64,000 nucleotides of DNA. Source: Acanthamoeba sp. SK_2022b. Taxonomy: Eukaryota > Discosea > Longamoebia > Acanthamoebidae. A program made the translations under genes and the position numbers. The notes below the pieces were generated by a model. It was not told the DNA's origin and did no database searches. It was given only the letters and a program-made list of their open reading frames with translations. How positions within the stretch are numbered: position 1 is the first letter of the stretch; every line of letters begins with the position of its first letter. This document shows positions 44,836 through 57,100 of the stretch, one piece after another. The stretch covers positions 1-64,000 of the forward strand of contig JANDJZ010000218.1 in NCBI GenBank assembly GCA_027943245.1. The letters are read 5' to 3'.

Positions 44836-47800
44836 CCCTGCTCCTCCACTTTGATGTGCATTGATTTTAAATTTAAAAAAGCTTTATTTTTTCTATTTTT
44901 TTTTTTTTCTTTGAGAATTTTGGATCTAATTATGCTTTTTTGCTTTAGCAGCAACTTGTTTGTGGTGCTGATCGAATTGACAATGAGCTTCAGAAGTGAG
45001 CAGAGGACACAAGCACACAAATTGATAAACATAACTAAGGGTTCCCACCCCAACCACTATAAAGTAAAGGCTACAAGCAGCCCCCAAACACTTGCCAAAG
45101 TCCCTGCGCTTCTAAATTTTCACTGTACTGTACACATACATAACCCCATGTCATCAGCAAGGATGCAGGCAATGCCAGTGCAAACTGTGCAGCATTAAGT
45201 CATGAGGTGCAGGAGCTACACCATCTGCAAGTGCATTGTACCGTAAATGTTCCTGTGCAGTCCTGTCCGATTTTTGATGTGCCAGCTACTCCACCCATCA
45301 GCAATGATTGGACATTGGCTTTGCATGGAATGCCAAGACTGTTTGTGGCCTGGAAGTTCACAGTTTCAGGTGATGTTTGGACCAGTTTCAGATCCATTCA
45401 GGGGTTTCTCTCCCTTCCTTTTTTGTCTTGGTGTTACAACACCAAACCACCTCCCCAACATCTGAATGACAACAGAGATGCCCACCCCAGCTGGTTTTGT
45501 AAGACCATGTGTAAATTTAACTCCATTTTCACAACACCAAAAACGACCCTCCATTTTTGCGCCTGTTCATTGACTTTTACTTCAATAAAATGAGAAATGT
45601 TACCTCATTAAAATCCATAGCACTGCATTCCTGGAAAAGAGTGCACAAAAAAACGCCATTTTGGACCTTCATTTGATAATAGAGGAGGTTATAAGTACAA
45701 AACAAACATGGTACAAGACACAAGCAACAAGCCGCCTCTCATGTTCATAGGTGACTGGAACGCAACCCTTACACCCAGAGGACTTACTACAGCAGCTCAA
45801 AGAATCCCACAACCTTTCACACCTGAAGTGGGAACTCCCAGTTTTTTTCGCAGTGGACAATACCGGTTTGCAACCACTTTGCCTGGACAAAAAGCAGGTG
45901 GTTGGTGGGCACACTCACCAAAAAAAGAGAGATGTTTGGGAAGTGGTTTTAATTGTTAAGTGAAGACTTGATGCAAAGGTGGGTGGGTAGTCTTGGCTGA
46001 ACAGTGAGGTAAATGGCTTGCATTGTGTCAGCCTCAAGGTCATAGAAGAACGCGTGTAGCAGCCTTTGGGGCAGTGCTGGATGCAGTCCATCTACTCCAA
46101 CCCATGGTTGTACATGTTGTGCAACCACCACCAAGGGCTGCCCTGCCTTAGGCGCTCCTCTTGGCCAAGAGAGTGCAGGCGTTGGAGCTTGTCTTGGTGA
46201 ATGCTGATGCTGAGCCAGCAATTGGTAGGATGGCAGTCGACCACAGGCAATGATGAAGACAACACCCACTTCCTCCCTTGTAGAGCCATGCAAGGTTGTG
46301 CTCTGGATGTTCCTTGCACAAATGGACCAGCACGTCAAGCACAGCAAGCCACTTGGTGTTGGGGTCAAGGTGTACCAAGCATCTTGTCAACCTAACTGGC
46401 ATGCAGTAGAGGTTTCAGCAGGAGCATAACATGTTGTCTGAGGTTATGGGGTCCATGATGACGATGCTATCTCACCTGATATCAGACATCTTCCAGCTAG
46501 CGTGCTATGGAGCACTAGTGGCAGCCTGATGATTGCAGACTTCTGTTGCCTACATTGACACATTTGAACAAAGCCATTCACCACAAGTCTGTTGTGGGCA
46601 TCTACATGAGCATGGTGAATGCACCATTCAAGGAGCATTGCAAGGCTGACTCACACATCCTTTGTTTGAAGTCATCAAGTGGCCCATTACCATCAATAGC
46701 TGGAGGGTGGGGACGCCCTTAGGGCCAGCTACACCATCTCAAGGAGAGGCATCAAAGTACAATTGTGATGGAACAAGAGATGGGTTGTGAGCTGCTCCAT
46801 GACACAGTCTTCCACTCACATGCTGGTGGGTACTTCTATGGACACTGGTTGCATCCCAGACATGGCATTGTATTCTACACAACACTCCAAGGAGCACACA
46901 AACCCACTCATGCTTGGCGCATCTTAAGATTGAATTCAGCTTCATCAACACTAGGAACTAGTTCATCAGTCTGGACAAAGAGAATAAGGAAATCATTGTT
47001 GGTTATATTTGTTGCTTTGTTTCAGTCACAGAAGTGGCTGAGAGTACAACCTGGGTTGAGATGATTCTCTGCAAAAGGGTTGGCGCTCTGCCATGGTTCA
47101 AAGAACTACAGGCACACCCATAACTGCCATTTGATGGTTAGGAGTGGACAATAGCTCGACGTATCCACCTTTGCCCTAATCCACCTGACCAAGAGTACTC
47201 TTGAAAGGGCGCGGTGGTGGATTCATGACAACAATGTGGATGGCAGCAATGAGGATGACGAGGACACTGGTGGTGGTGGCAGTGATGACAAGGATGCAGT
47301 TAGGCAGTGGTGGTGGCAGTGGTGATGAGGATGACAAGGACGCAGGTGGTGACAAGGACAACAAGGACACAGGCAGGGGCAGTGGTGAGGATGTGGGATA
47401 GAGGTGAAGATATCATCACCACTGTAGTGTTAATGTAGTGAGAACTACCACTCAATAACATCCCACTACCTTCCCACTTGGGTCTTGATGGGTGCTTTCA
47501 ATACCTACCCAGTGAGCTGTACAGCCAAAATAAACTGCACCATGTGGAAGGACACAGGACAGCTTTTTTTCTATCAGCATGGGAATGAGAACAAAACACA
47601 GAAAGAAGCACAAACAGCATCCAACAAGTTGTTGATGGAGCTCACTAACAAGCATTAGCAACACCAACAGCCGGCCAGACCAAAGCTGTCAGTTGTGTGT
47701 TGTCTTCACCCCAGCATCTCTGCAAGCCAGCAAAGGTTTGTTCTGCTCTCCCAAAGCCAACTTCCACATAAGCATGAGTTGTGTGGATAGCATGGTTTGT

Positions 47801-48236
47801 CTGCTCTTCGTCTTGGGTGAGTGCAGTCATGTGGTCGCCTGATTTCCTTTTTCCCATGGGCCACTTGATGGGGGTGATAGCACATGAGGTTGAAGGTCTT
47901 GCTGAGCTTTAAGTGTTGGTCACCAATGATGGTGGCTCCTGCAAGAGTTGACTCAACCCAGTCACTGTAGAGGTGCAGCCACTCACCATCCCAGACCTTG
48001 GGGGAGTACTTACCCTAGTGGGATAGCGGTTTTTTTCAGCACCTCCAGACTTATTTTCCGGCAGCATACCAACTCAGGCGTGAAAGAGAAGGGTGATAGC
48101 TTATGCAAGATTTTATATTTTATGTTCTGAAGAAGGAACAAGGAAAAAAAAGGAGAAAAAGAGGATTATGTACACACAAGAGGATTCAGGGACACGAAAG
48201 GGGATGGTCGGGGACACGAAGCCACACGGTCCACCA
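44836..48236. other. AT-richer region with decayed reading frames, possible mobile-element relic
   Basis: 3.4 kb without an intact gene and with clearly lower GC content than its surroundings. Fragments look protein-like but are broken by stops. Minus-strand 47645-47857 contains 'HAYVEVGFGRAEQTFAGLQR', which loosely recalls the C-terminal part of DDE transposases. Minus-strand 46148-46402 contains 'HLDPNTKWLAVLDVLVHLCK', and plus-strand 45708-45959 contains 'PPLMFIGDWNATL'. No terminal inverted repeats, target-site duplication or complete ORF could be found by eye, so the identity as a transposon is a guess. Confidence 0.35.
47210..47395 (+). repeat. GGT/GAT/GAC-rich imperfect repeat
   Basis: Imperfect copies of units such as GGTGGTGGCAGTGATGA and GACAAGGACGCAGG, purine-rich on the plus strand, inside the region with decayed reading frames. 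Confidence 0.7.
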
Positions 48237-49575
48237 TCACCAACAGCACGAGCCGCTGCTCTGCGGCGCGGCCGGGTCCTGCAGCTTGATGCCGGTCCCC
48301 GACCCGATGCCGATTCCGCCACCTCCGCCGCTGGCTTCACTGCACGTTCTCCACCACCCGTTCGTTTGGTGAGACCAGAAAGCAAAAGCCTGGCGGGCAA
48401 TGAACACGTGAGCAACGACGTCGACGAGCCACGTACGCCTGTGATAGGATCTCCGAGACCAGGTTGACAAAGGCCGTCTCCACGTTGGACGAGTCCTTGG
48501 CCGAGGCTTCGATGAACTGCAGGCCGTTCTTCTCCGCAAATCGCTGAGAGAGAGAGAATGGGTGGGTTGGCGCAGGGCGACTGCGAGATGCAAGCGAGGA
48601 CGGCCATCATGGGAGCTCCCTACCTGCGCGGTCTCGGTGGGCACAGTCTTCTTGGGCATATCGCACTTGTTGCCGACCAGGATGATGCTCGGCTTGTTGA
48701 CCAGGCTCGACGACGACGAGCCGTAGCCGTGGTGGCGCGCAATGTCCTCCAGCCACGAGTTGATGTTGTCGAACGAGGCCTTGTTGGTCACGTCGTACAC
48801 GAGCACGATGCCGTGCGCGCCTCTGTCGTTCACACGCGTGGGTAAGTGAGCACCACAGATGCTTAAAGAACGGACAGAGAGAGAGAGAGAGAGGAATGCG
48901 AGTAGTGTGTGTGTACCTGTAGAAGCTCGCTGTGATGTTTCGAAAGCGCTCTATAAAGTCGAGTAGAGAGGAGAAGAGAAGAGAACGAGGCAGGAGGCAT
49001 CCAGAAAGAAGCACAGTCTGGTTAAAAGAGGAGGGGATGAGGGGAGGACATGTGTGGACTAGTGTACCCTGGCCAGCAGTGTCCTGTTTAGAGTAGGTAG
49101 TGGGTGAGATAAGCGCGACATAAGAGGAAGTCAAAAGGGAAAGAAGAAGAGGAACTGGCGCTGGTGGAGAGAAGGGAGCACGTACCCAAATCTGGAGCTT
49201 GATGTTCTTGCCATTGAGTCGCAGCTGTCTAAATTTCTGCAGAAGATGATCATTTATGCCCTTTGTGGTTAGGTAGCTTGCCCTGCAGAGCTGGAAGGAG
49301 ACGGGACGTACGAAATCGACGCCTATGGTGGAGATGTAGACGTCGGAATAGTTGCCATCGGTGAAGCGAACAAGAAGAGACGACTTGCCACATCCGCTGT
49401 CTCCCACGATCACAATCTTGAAAAGATGGTCGCTGGTGATGACATGAAACGGATGTACGTCAGAATATTGAGACCACAGCACATGCTGCAGGCTTGCCAG
49501 CCTTGTAAGATCGCCTAACCGATCGAAAGGACATCCGTACTATTCCCTGTCCTTGGACGAAACAGCTAGGGCCAT
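48237..49575 (-). CDS. Rab-family small GTPase
   Basis: The first exon (ATG 49575, '[12 protein letters not shown]') splices in phase through a TA/C codon to '[20 protein letters not shown]' (P-loop). Then come '[17 protein letters not shown]' (switch I with the Rab F1 'IGVDF'), '[13 protein letters not shown]' spliced to 'DTAGQ' (G3), and '[20 protein letters not shown]'. Next are '[20 protein letters not shown]', 'LVGNKCD' (G4) and '[20 protein letters not shown]' (G5). The tail is Gly-rich and ends 'QSSGSCCW': two Cys near the terminus for geranylgeranylation, followed by Trp. It directs vesicle traffic on a membrane. It resembles the Rab1/Rab8 group, but the Gly-rich tail and an insert 'GYGSSSSSL' before G4 prevent a subfamily call. 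Codons at splice junctions were assigned by frame. TGA at 48237-48239. Confidence 0.92.
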
Positions 49576-50169
49576 GATGATGCTGATGGGGATGAGAGAT
49601 TGTTTAAAGAGGAGTTCGCAGGTGCCCTCGAGATGTGCTACGTGGTTCTCTCAGCCAGAAGCACTTGAATTTTATTTCTTCTTTCGATTTCATTTTTTTT
49701 ATCTTGTGTCTTTCTTTCTCTTTTTCGCAGGCCACAGGCGCCGGTTCAAGTGTTGGCGGCGCCACACGTTGCAAGCTGAAGGGGACGCGAGACAGCATGG
49801 CAGCGTGAGTTCAGTGAAGTCAATTCTAGCTGGGGGGCTTGTGACCGTGGACGCCGCGCGCACAAGCGGAGCTACCACTCGTCTGGCACTCTTGCACCTG
49901 CGCATTTGGCGGCAAGCGCACATCGACGACTGCTAACGGACTGCTCGCGTTTGGGCTGGTGCTGTCGTTCCATTTCAATACATTCCAAAATCGAGCCCAA
50001 TCCATCCCAATCTGGAGATTTGGTCGTGTGGAATCATTACACCACTTTGCGAACGTCACGCGCACCTACCTTCGCTCACGCATGATTCTGTTCGCTCATT
50101 GAAATTGCGATTGAGAGGAAAACCGACGCCGTCAATAGAGAAAACGGAGGGAAAGTCACATCACCAAAC
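49576..50169. other. Divergent intergenic region between Rab and SH2-pseudokinase genes
   Basis: 594 bases separating two start codons that face away from each other; a shared or paired promoter region. An open plus-strand frame (49553-49936) overlaps the Rab start and shows no coding features. Confidence 0.5.
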
Positions 50170-51098
50170 ATGCTCCCTCTGAACGCGAGGCAGCGTTCAG
50201 CAACAACCTCTCCTTCTCCCTCTCCCTTTTCCTCTGCCCCCTCATCTCCAGCCTCCCGTGCCCGAGGGAAGACCACGGGTAGCGCCTCCAATTCTACTAC
50301 TTCGGCCCTCATCCCAAGAGCTGCGATCTTCCTGTCCGAAGAGGTCGTAAGCGAGGATTGTCTAGGCGATGCATGGAAGGCGAGCGTGAAGGGCCTCCCT
50401 GACATCGTTGCCCAGAGATTGGCCATACACGATTCTCAAGAGGACGCGTTCTATGAGGAATTACAACAAAGCATCAGGTAACGCACGGCTCCATCTTCGT
50501 CTGTTTTCTCATTCTTGCCAACTTTGCTACTTGGTTACCACAAAATCCCTTCTACACGGATGCTCAACTCACGCCTGCCCTTGACACACGCCCCTACTTG
50601 TAGCGAGCTTGCCCATCCAGGGCTACTGCCAGTGGTGGGTGCCAGCAAGGAGCTCGTCAACGACGAAGACGGCACCATCGACTACCTCCTCGTGAGCAAG
50701 AAGTGCGTGCCCAACCGCTACCGTTCAATGGCACTCCTCTACTACTTTGATGGTGCCTGCTGACTCCCCCTGGGGGATCGCTCTCTGCTTGGCTCGGGCT
50801 GTACCACCAGGTGCGACGTAACGGCCGACCTCTTGCTGAAGCAGAAGAAGGAAGACCCGCCCTCGCTCGAGGCACGTATCGCGTGGGCCTTGAGCCTCGC
50901 CCAGGTTCGTCGACCCCCTCGCCCTCTCTTCACGCCCTCGACGGCGCACCTTGCTGACGCGTGCGACCTCTGACCCCTGTCCAGGCGCTGCACTTCCTCT
51001 ACGGCAAGACCGAGGACTACTTTCACGGCCAGGTGAACCTGCGCCACGTCCAGGTACGCCCTCGTCGGCCTCGCCTCCTCTCTCTCTCTCTCTCTCTC

Positions 51099-51147
<49 letters not shown>

Positions 51148-53270
51148 CACAACTCTGCCGTTTGTCTCTCGTCTCCCTCGTCTCCAGCTGGACTTGAAGA
51201 CACAAGAGGCCTTCCTCTCGTGTTGGGCCTTCCGGTAACTTCTCCTCTTTATCTCCTTGTCCTGCGTTGATTGGCTCTCTGTGTCGCCTGCCCTCGTGTG
51301 GCTCACCCTGTGTGCGTCGTGTGTGTCGGGCTGTCCTCCGAGCAGGAGCTACCGATCCAACCGCAGGGGCCGACCGCCCACGCTTTCCGACTACTACTGG
51401 AAGGCTCCCGAGGTGCTGCTCAAGGAGAAGAGGCGAGGCTCGCTATCGAGTGCGTGTCGGCTGCGCTGCTCTCCATCCTCTGTATGCAGGCCGTGACGCG
51501 CGCTCTCGCTGACCCATTCCCTCCCCCCCCGCGCGCCCTCCTCTCTTGAGTGTAGAAGAGGAGGGAGACGACGACGACGACGAGGGCGCCATCGACCCGC
51601 AGGCAGCCGACGTCTACTCCTTTGGGGTCCTGCTCTGGGTTCGTCCTCCCCTCTCACCCGCGTGCGTGTGGGCAGTCACGCAGTCTGCGCTCACCCCCCC
51701 CCCCACTCTCCTCCTACACCGAAACCCGCAGGAGCTGTGCTCGTTGAAGCAGGCGTTCACCGACTACAAGTCGTTGGGCACCTTGATCGAGGGGGTGAGC
51801 GTGCGACGGCATCGGCCAACGATCTTCGAGGAGTGGCCGGAGAGCCTGGGCAGCCTCGCGCAGAGTACGCCTTTCGTGCGCGCGCGCGCGCAAGACAGGA
51901 GCGTCGACGCTCACCGAGCGTGAACTCGAACGCGCAGGCTGTTGGGATAGCGACGTGGCGGTGCGGCCCAAGTTCTCCGAGGTGGCGGGTCGGCTGCAGG
52001 ACACCCTCCTGGAGACGAGCATCTCCGACCCGCTGGCCCGTGAGTTCTGGAGCAACTGCTTCTCCGGCAAGGTGCGCCGCCCTCTGCCGCTCCCTCTGCC
52101 GCCACGTCGATCGCTCGCTCGCCCGCCTCCCTCCTCACGCCCGACATGATGCGTGAATGATCGGCCCAAACGCAGAACGAGGTCGAGCTGGGCGTGTTCC
52201 AGCAGGCCTTCTACGAGTTCCTGGGTCTGCCCGAGCCCAACAAGAAGAATGACGTCAAGAGCAGTTGCCTGCTGGCGATCCTCCAGGAACTACGTACGAA
52301 AAATATCAATTAACTTATAAATATTTATTATAATATGATTTTGTAATACAATTTTTGTGTATATTTGACAAAAAAATCTGACGCTCTTCTCCTTTGGCAG
52401 ACGAGCACAACAGGGAAGTGGTGACCATCAAGACCTTCTCTGACATGACCCACTGGTTCGGTCCTTTAGAGAAAGGATGGAGAGTCATCGATCGGGTACT
52501 CGCTCGCTCATGCTTCAGGCCGCATTCAGGTTTATTTGTTTATTTATTTGTTTATTTGTTGTTTTTTTTTTTTCCTACATCTTATTATATTTGTTTGACC
52601 AGATCAACGAGCTGTGCGCCAAGCCGTGGTTCTTTGGTCGAATCTCGGGCAAGGACGCCGAAGAGGCCGTGTGCAGGGCCGAGAAGGGCGCCTTCCTCTT
52701 TCGGTAAGCCCACGACGCGTCTCGCCCCGTGTCTCCCGTGCTCGATGTCTCCCCCCCCCCTCTCTCTCTGGCATCTCGAAACAAACAACGAAACGAATTA
52801 TTAAATCGAAACGAAATGCAGCTTCAGCACGTCCAAGCCGGGCTCGTACGCCATCACGGTCCACAGTCGCCGCGGAGGCGCCAAACACTTCCGCGTCTAC
52901 CACGAGCCCGGCCTCAACTATCTGTACCTGTCCTCTCCCTCTCTCCCTCTTTCTCTCTCCTGTCCTTCCGATGGCAGCGACTGACAGTCGCGTGGAACGA
53001 TGAAGGATCGGCAAGACGGAGTGCAAGTCGTTGGACGAGATCATCTTCAAGTTCAAGGCGGACCTCAACCTCCTCGGGCCCTGCCCCGGCTCGCCCTTCC
53101 TTGAGCTGTTCAAACAGGTGCCCCCCCTCCCCCAAATCCCCACAGGCCAGCCACCGCCACCGGGATGACGCTCACGCCGCGGGGTGGGGCGTCATCAGGA
53201 CAACTTCCTCAAGAACAGGTACGATTCGTGGGAGACGGAGGACGACGACCAAGAAGGCGATATCTGGTAG
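50170..53270 (+). CDS. SH2 protein with a pseudokinase domain (Shk-like)
   Basis: From ATG 50170 a Ser/Pro-rich leader gives way to a protein-kinase-like fold. The glycine-loop region reads 'SEDCLGDAWKASVKG', the usual VAIK Lys position 'IVAQRLAIHD', the catalytic loop 'YFHGQVNLRHVQLD' (no HRD Asp) and the magnesium loop 'LSCWAFRS' (no DFG). The C-lobe landmarks are kept: 'YYWKAPEVLLKEKRRG', 'ADVYSFGVLLWELCSLKQAF' and 'CWDSDVAVRPKFSEV'. It is therefore likely catalytically dead. After a helical linker comes an SH2 domain: 'WFFGRISGKDAEEAV', 'GAFLFRFSTSKPGSYAITV' (FLVRxS-type Arg), 'KHFRVYHEPG'. The order kinase-SH2 matches the Dictyostelium SHK proteins. It would bind phosphotyrosine and act as a scaffold. 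A short acidic tail ends 'QEGDIW'. The TAG is at 53268-53270. Confidence 0.85.
51100..51146 (+). repeat. (CA)n microsatellite in the SH2-pseudokinase gene
   Basis: About 23 CA units after a short CT run, in an intron preceding the exon for 'LDLKTQEAFLSCWAFR'. In this case the sense strand is CA and a pyrimidine tract still precedes the acceptor. Confidence 0.93.
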
Positions 53271-54194
53271 GGCGCAAGGAGAAGTAAGCAAGAAGAAAAG
53301 GGATGACGAGACAAGAAGGCGCGAGGCGTGTACGGCAGTAAAGGTAGCAGCGATTTGGTGGGATCACCTCGCCCCACCCGTGTTTTCGTTGGCAAACCCA
53401 TTTTTGAAATGATTTGGCAAACATTTTTGGATTTCGGCGAAGAGGCAGTGGCAACCAATGGGATAAACTGATCCACATCGCTATTTAGAAGAAATTTCGA
53501 GGTGGTCACCAGTTCCGCGTCGACATGTCGACGCATGGCTCTTGCTGTGGCCGGCTGAGCTTGGTTGGTCGAGAGGGTTGGGCGAGGCGAAACAAAGTCG
53601 CAAGATCTCGATTTACACTCGGCGGCTGCAGCAGTACTAGATCCATCCATCAATCGATTGCGGTGGGCGATTTTCGCATGCACAACAGCTGGTGAGGAAG
53701 AAAGCCGACCTACTCGACAGCGCGTTTGGGAGATTGAAGCACAATTTTCCTTCGCGATTGCCCCAATTCGAAGGATTCTAGCAATCGGGTCGGGCATTGG
53801 AGAAGGAAAGAACCAACTGCGCAGATACGTGGCCAAAAGACACGTGATCTACCAGTCTACCAGCTTGGCTGGCAGCAACGAGCAATACCCCCACGAGCGA
53901 TCTATCAATTTCCATCGATTCGCTATCCGGCAAGCTACCACTAGATACCACATCAAACAGGCTACATTTTACAACGCGTGCAATGTCTTTACAAGGGTAC
54001 GCACAACTTTTTGTGCATCAAAATCTCCCAGCACATCTCCATCACTATCTCTCCATTTACGTAGTGCTTCTATAACGACGCCCATTGTAGATTAGGGATG
54101 ACAAATTCTCTATGTTGCGTTATTATTCATCGATTTTATATCCTTGCATTCGCCCACCCTTAATTCCCAATTCTGGTTCTCATTTCTGCAATCC
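53271..54194. other. Intergenic, no gene supported
   Basis: 924 bases between the SH2 gene stop and the next start. Long frames exist on both strands (minus 53195-53836, plus 53565-54095), but neither has recognisable domains or splice logic. They overlap each other in antisense, so at most one could be real. Confidence 0.5.
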
Positions 54195-57100
54195 ATGGAT
54201 TGCGAAATTGCAACGTAAACTAATGTTCGTTGTGCTCTATTCCACAGCGGCAAGGGAGGTCTGCTTGATGCTCTCGCTGAGTCGGACGAGCTGTACCAGC
54301 GATTGCTTGGCCTCAAGCAGAAGTACGCACAAGCAGAGCAAGAGCTTGGGGTACTGCGATTCTTTTTTCTTCTTATCTCTCAGAGTAATTTACAGTTAAT
54401 TCCACATTCATTACTTCCTTTACAGCCCCATTCTGCATCTCTTCGAACAAGAGGCGAGTTGCCATTCGCTTTCAACAACATCGCAGGCGTCGAGGCAGCT
54501 GCTGGAGCGGGCCTCGCTGAATTGGGCGAAGGCAAATCCAAGGATCAATCGAAATTGAAAGCACGAAGGAACGTGCGAATGAGGAGCCGAAGCGATAGTG
54601 CCTGCATGTTCATCAATGGCGCTCAGCTGCAAGGTATCTATCCTTACCAATTTCTTTCGCCTTAGATTTGTTTCCTCACATTCGATCCACAATTCTACTC
54701 AGCTTTGATGAAGAAAGTGATTTCGCAAATCGGCTCCTGCCACGTCGATACCATCCTCGAGTACTTAAGACGGGTAAGTCGACCTCCTCAGTTGTTTTCG
54801 AGATCTCTCCTCCCGAGTGATCCCTCACTCCCTCTACTCGCAGCACTGGGACTTGGTTCGTGGCGGGGACATGATCCCGTACAACGTGAACGAGTGCCGC
54901 AAGCACGTGATGCAGCAGCTGCGAAACAACACCACCATCTTTGCAGTACGCCTTCCGCCTCTCCGCCTCTCTCCTCTGCTACTCCTTACCCGCCTTCGAT
55001 TCGTGTAGAAGGACACCGAGAACGAGGGATGCTGGACTCTGAGCAGGGACGAGGAGACCGATAGCTCAGAGATCAAGTACTACGAGCCCCAGATCGGTAC
55101 CGCGCTCGCTCACCTCTCAGTGGTCTCTCGATGCGTGTCTGTGTCTGTGTCTGCCTCTGTGTGTTTGTTTGTGACATGTCCTGGCATTGGCTCACAACTC
55201 GCCGGTTGCCGGTCTAGACTGCATCATGCGGGCGATGGAGGAAAGCGAAAGCGGACAGTACAGTTTGGATTATATCGCCGCCTATGTAATTAAGGTAAAA
55301 GCGACCACGGCCACGACCGTGCCCTCAACACACGTGTGCTCATTACACTCCCCCCACCCGACCCACAGAATTGGGCCCGCCGCTACCCGTTGTCTGACCC
55401 CGAGATAAAGGACAGCGTCAAGCTGACCCTGATGACCAACCCCCGATTTCATGTGCGCATCCTTGTCCCCGCCCCTCTCCTCCCTGTCATCCAGCTCACC
55501 TGCTCCCCCTCCCTTCCCTCTCCCCATCTCAGTATGACACTGCCCTGCCCGGAGGGCTCGTCTATCTGCGATCCAAGAAGGTGTGCCCCCCCCTTTCCAA
55601 TTCGAGGACCGCTCGGCACAAACGGAGCTGACCGTTCTCTCCCTCCTCTCTTGGCTGGCGTTCGGTCCACGTCGCGTGCAGCAAAACCAGGCGTGGGCTG
55701 CCGGCACGAAGAAGCAGCTCGCCGAGGAGCAGGAGGGCGAGGAGCATCCCGCCGTCGTGTCCGTCAAGAAGGAGGAGCCCGCGGGCCAGAGCACGGCCAT
55801 GCTGCCACCGGCGGCCGTGACCGCCACTTCCACCACCACTACCACCGCCAGCACGCTGATGGCACCCCCGCCGGCGCCGTCTTCGCCCACGGCCTCTGGC
55901 GCCGTCTCGCCCTCGTCCAGCGCGTCGCCGACCGCCGCCGCCTCTGCGTCGACCTTCATATTCAACAGCGCGACCGCCGAGGCCAAGGTCGCCATCGTGG
56001 TGACCGACGCGTCGACGAGCTCCTCCGAGCCCAACGGCAAGAGGTACGCCCATCGACGCACAGCCGCCACCCGCGCCGCTCGCGCGTCTCTAACGTTGTG
56101 CCCGCGGCGCCTCTCGCAGCCGGAAGCGCAGCCGCATGATGACTCCGCCGGCAGGCTATGCCTGTCCGTGCGGGGCGACCTCTGCCGGCAAGGGCGCGGC
56201 GTGTAAATGGAGGAAGGGTAAGCCGCACGGACACGAGTTAAAATAATTAATCATTAATAATTTATATTTTATTTTATTTTTGGGTAAGCTGACCGAGTGG
56301 TGTGCGCTGCTGGACAGGTCCCGAGGGTGAATTTTTGTGTAATTCGTGTGGACTCCAAGTGGCCAAGAAGGCCAAGGGGGACAAGAGGCGGAGGGACGGC
56401 AAGCACACGTCGCCTAACCGACTGACCACGAAGAAGGACGGGAAGGTGAAGAAGGAGCAGCGGGAGAAGGGCAGCCACGAAGAGGACGACGTCGCCGAAG
56501 AGGAGGAGGAGGACGATGAAGACGACGATGACGACGACGACGAAGACAGCCCCTGGATCTGCTGCGACAGCTGTGGCCAGTGGCTGTTGGCCAAGGGTAT
56601 GGCCGCCGCGCGCGCGACACCACCCCCGCAGTCTCGGCGGCCACTAACGCATTCTTTGCGTGCTTTGCCTTCTTAAAGATGACAACATCGACGACGTGTC
56701 GATCTACGACGACTCGAATCCCAACCACCTGGACTACTTCTGCCCGCAGTGCCGGGAGGTGGCCTCCGCCGAAGGCCAGGCCGTCGAATGTAAAGAGGAG
56801 GAGGCGCAGAGCGGCAAGGAGACCGAGAGCACGCCGAGCCGGGAGGAGGAGCGGTGGAGCTTTGGCGAGGACAACGAGGGCGAGGAGAGCGGGATGACCT
56901 CCAGCGAGACCACGCCCCACCTGGGCGCCCCCAACGGGTCCTCGGCCAGCTCGCGCAAGCGCGGCAGGACCGGTGCGCCGCCCTCCCCCCCGTCTGTCGC
57001 ATTTGTTGTCGACAGCTTGCTGACGTCATGTGTGTGTGTGCAGCGTCCCTGTACTCGGAGGTGGACGCGGTGAAGCGGAAGGTGCGCCCGCGCACGCGGA

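Noticed and set aside
45708..45959. 'FIGDWNATL' read as a retrotransposon endonuclease
   Set aside because: Only this short string recalls the family; downstream residues do not fit and no reverse transcriptase is nearby.
49553..49936. Plus-strand frame opposite the Rab start
   Set aside because: It is antisense to the Rab first exon and its promoter; no coding signal.
53195..53836. 213-codon frame on the minus strand
   Set aside because: It overlaps the last exon of the SH2 gene, shows no domain or composition typical of protein, and an equally long frame lies on the opposite strand.
53565..54095. 176-codon plus-strand frame before the GATA/PHD gene
   Set aside because: It starts from a non-ATG codon in effect, has no domains and does not splice in frame to the next exon; more likely 5' non-coding sequence.
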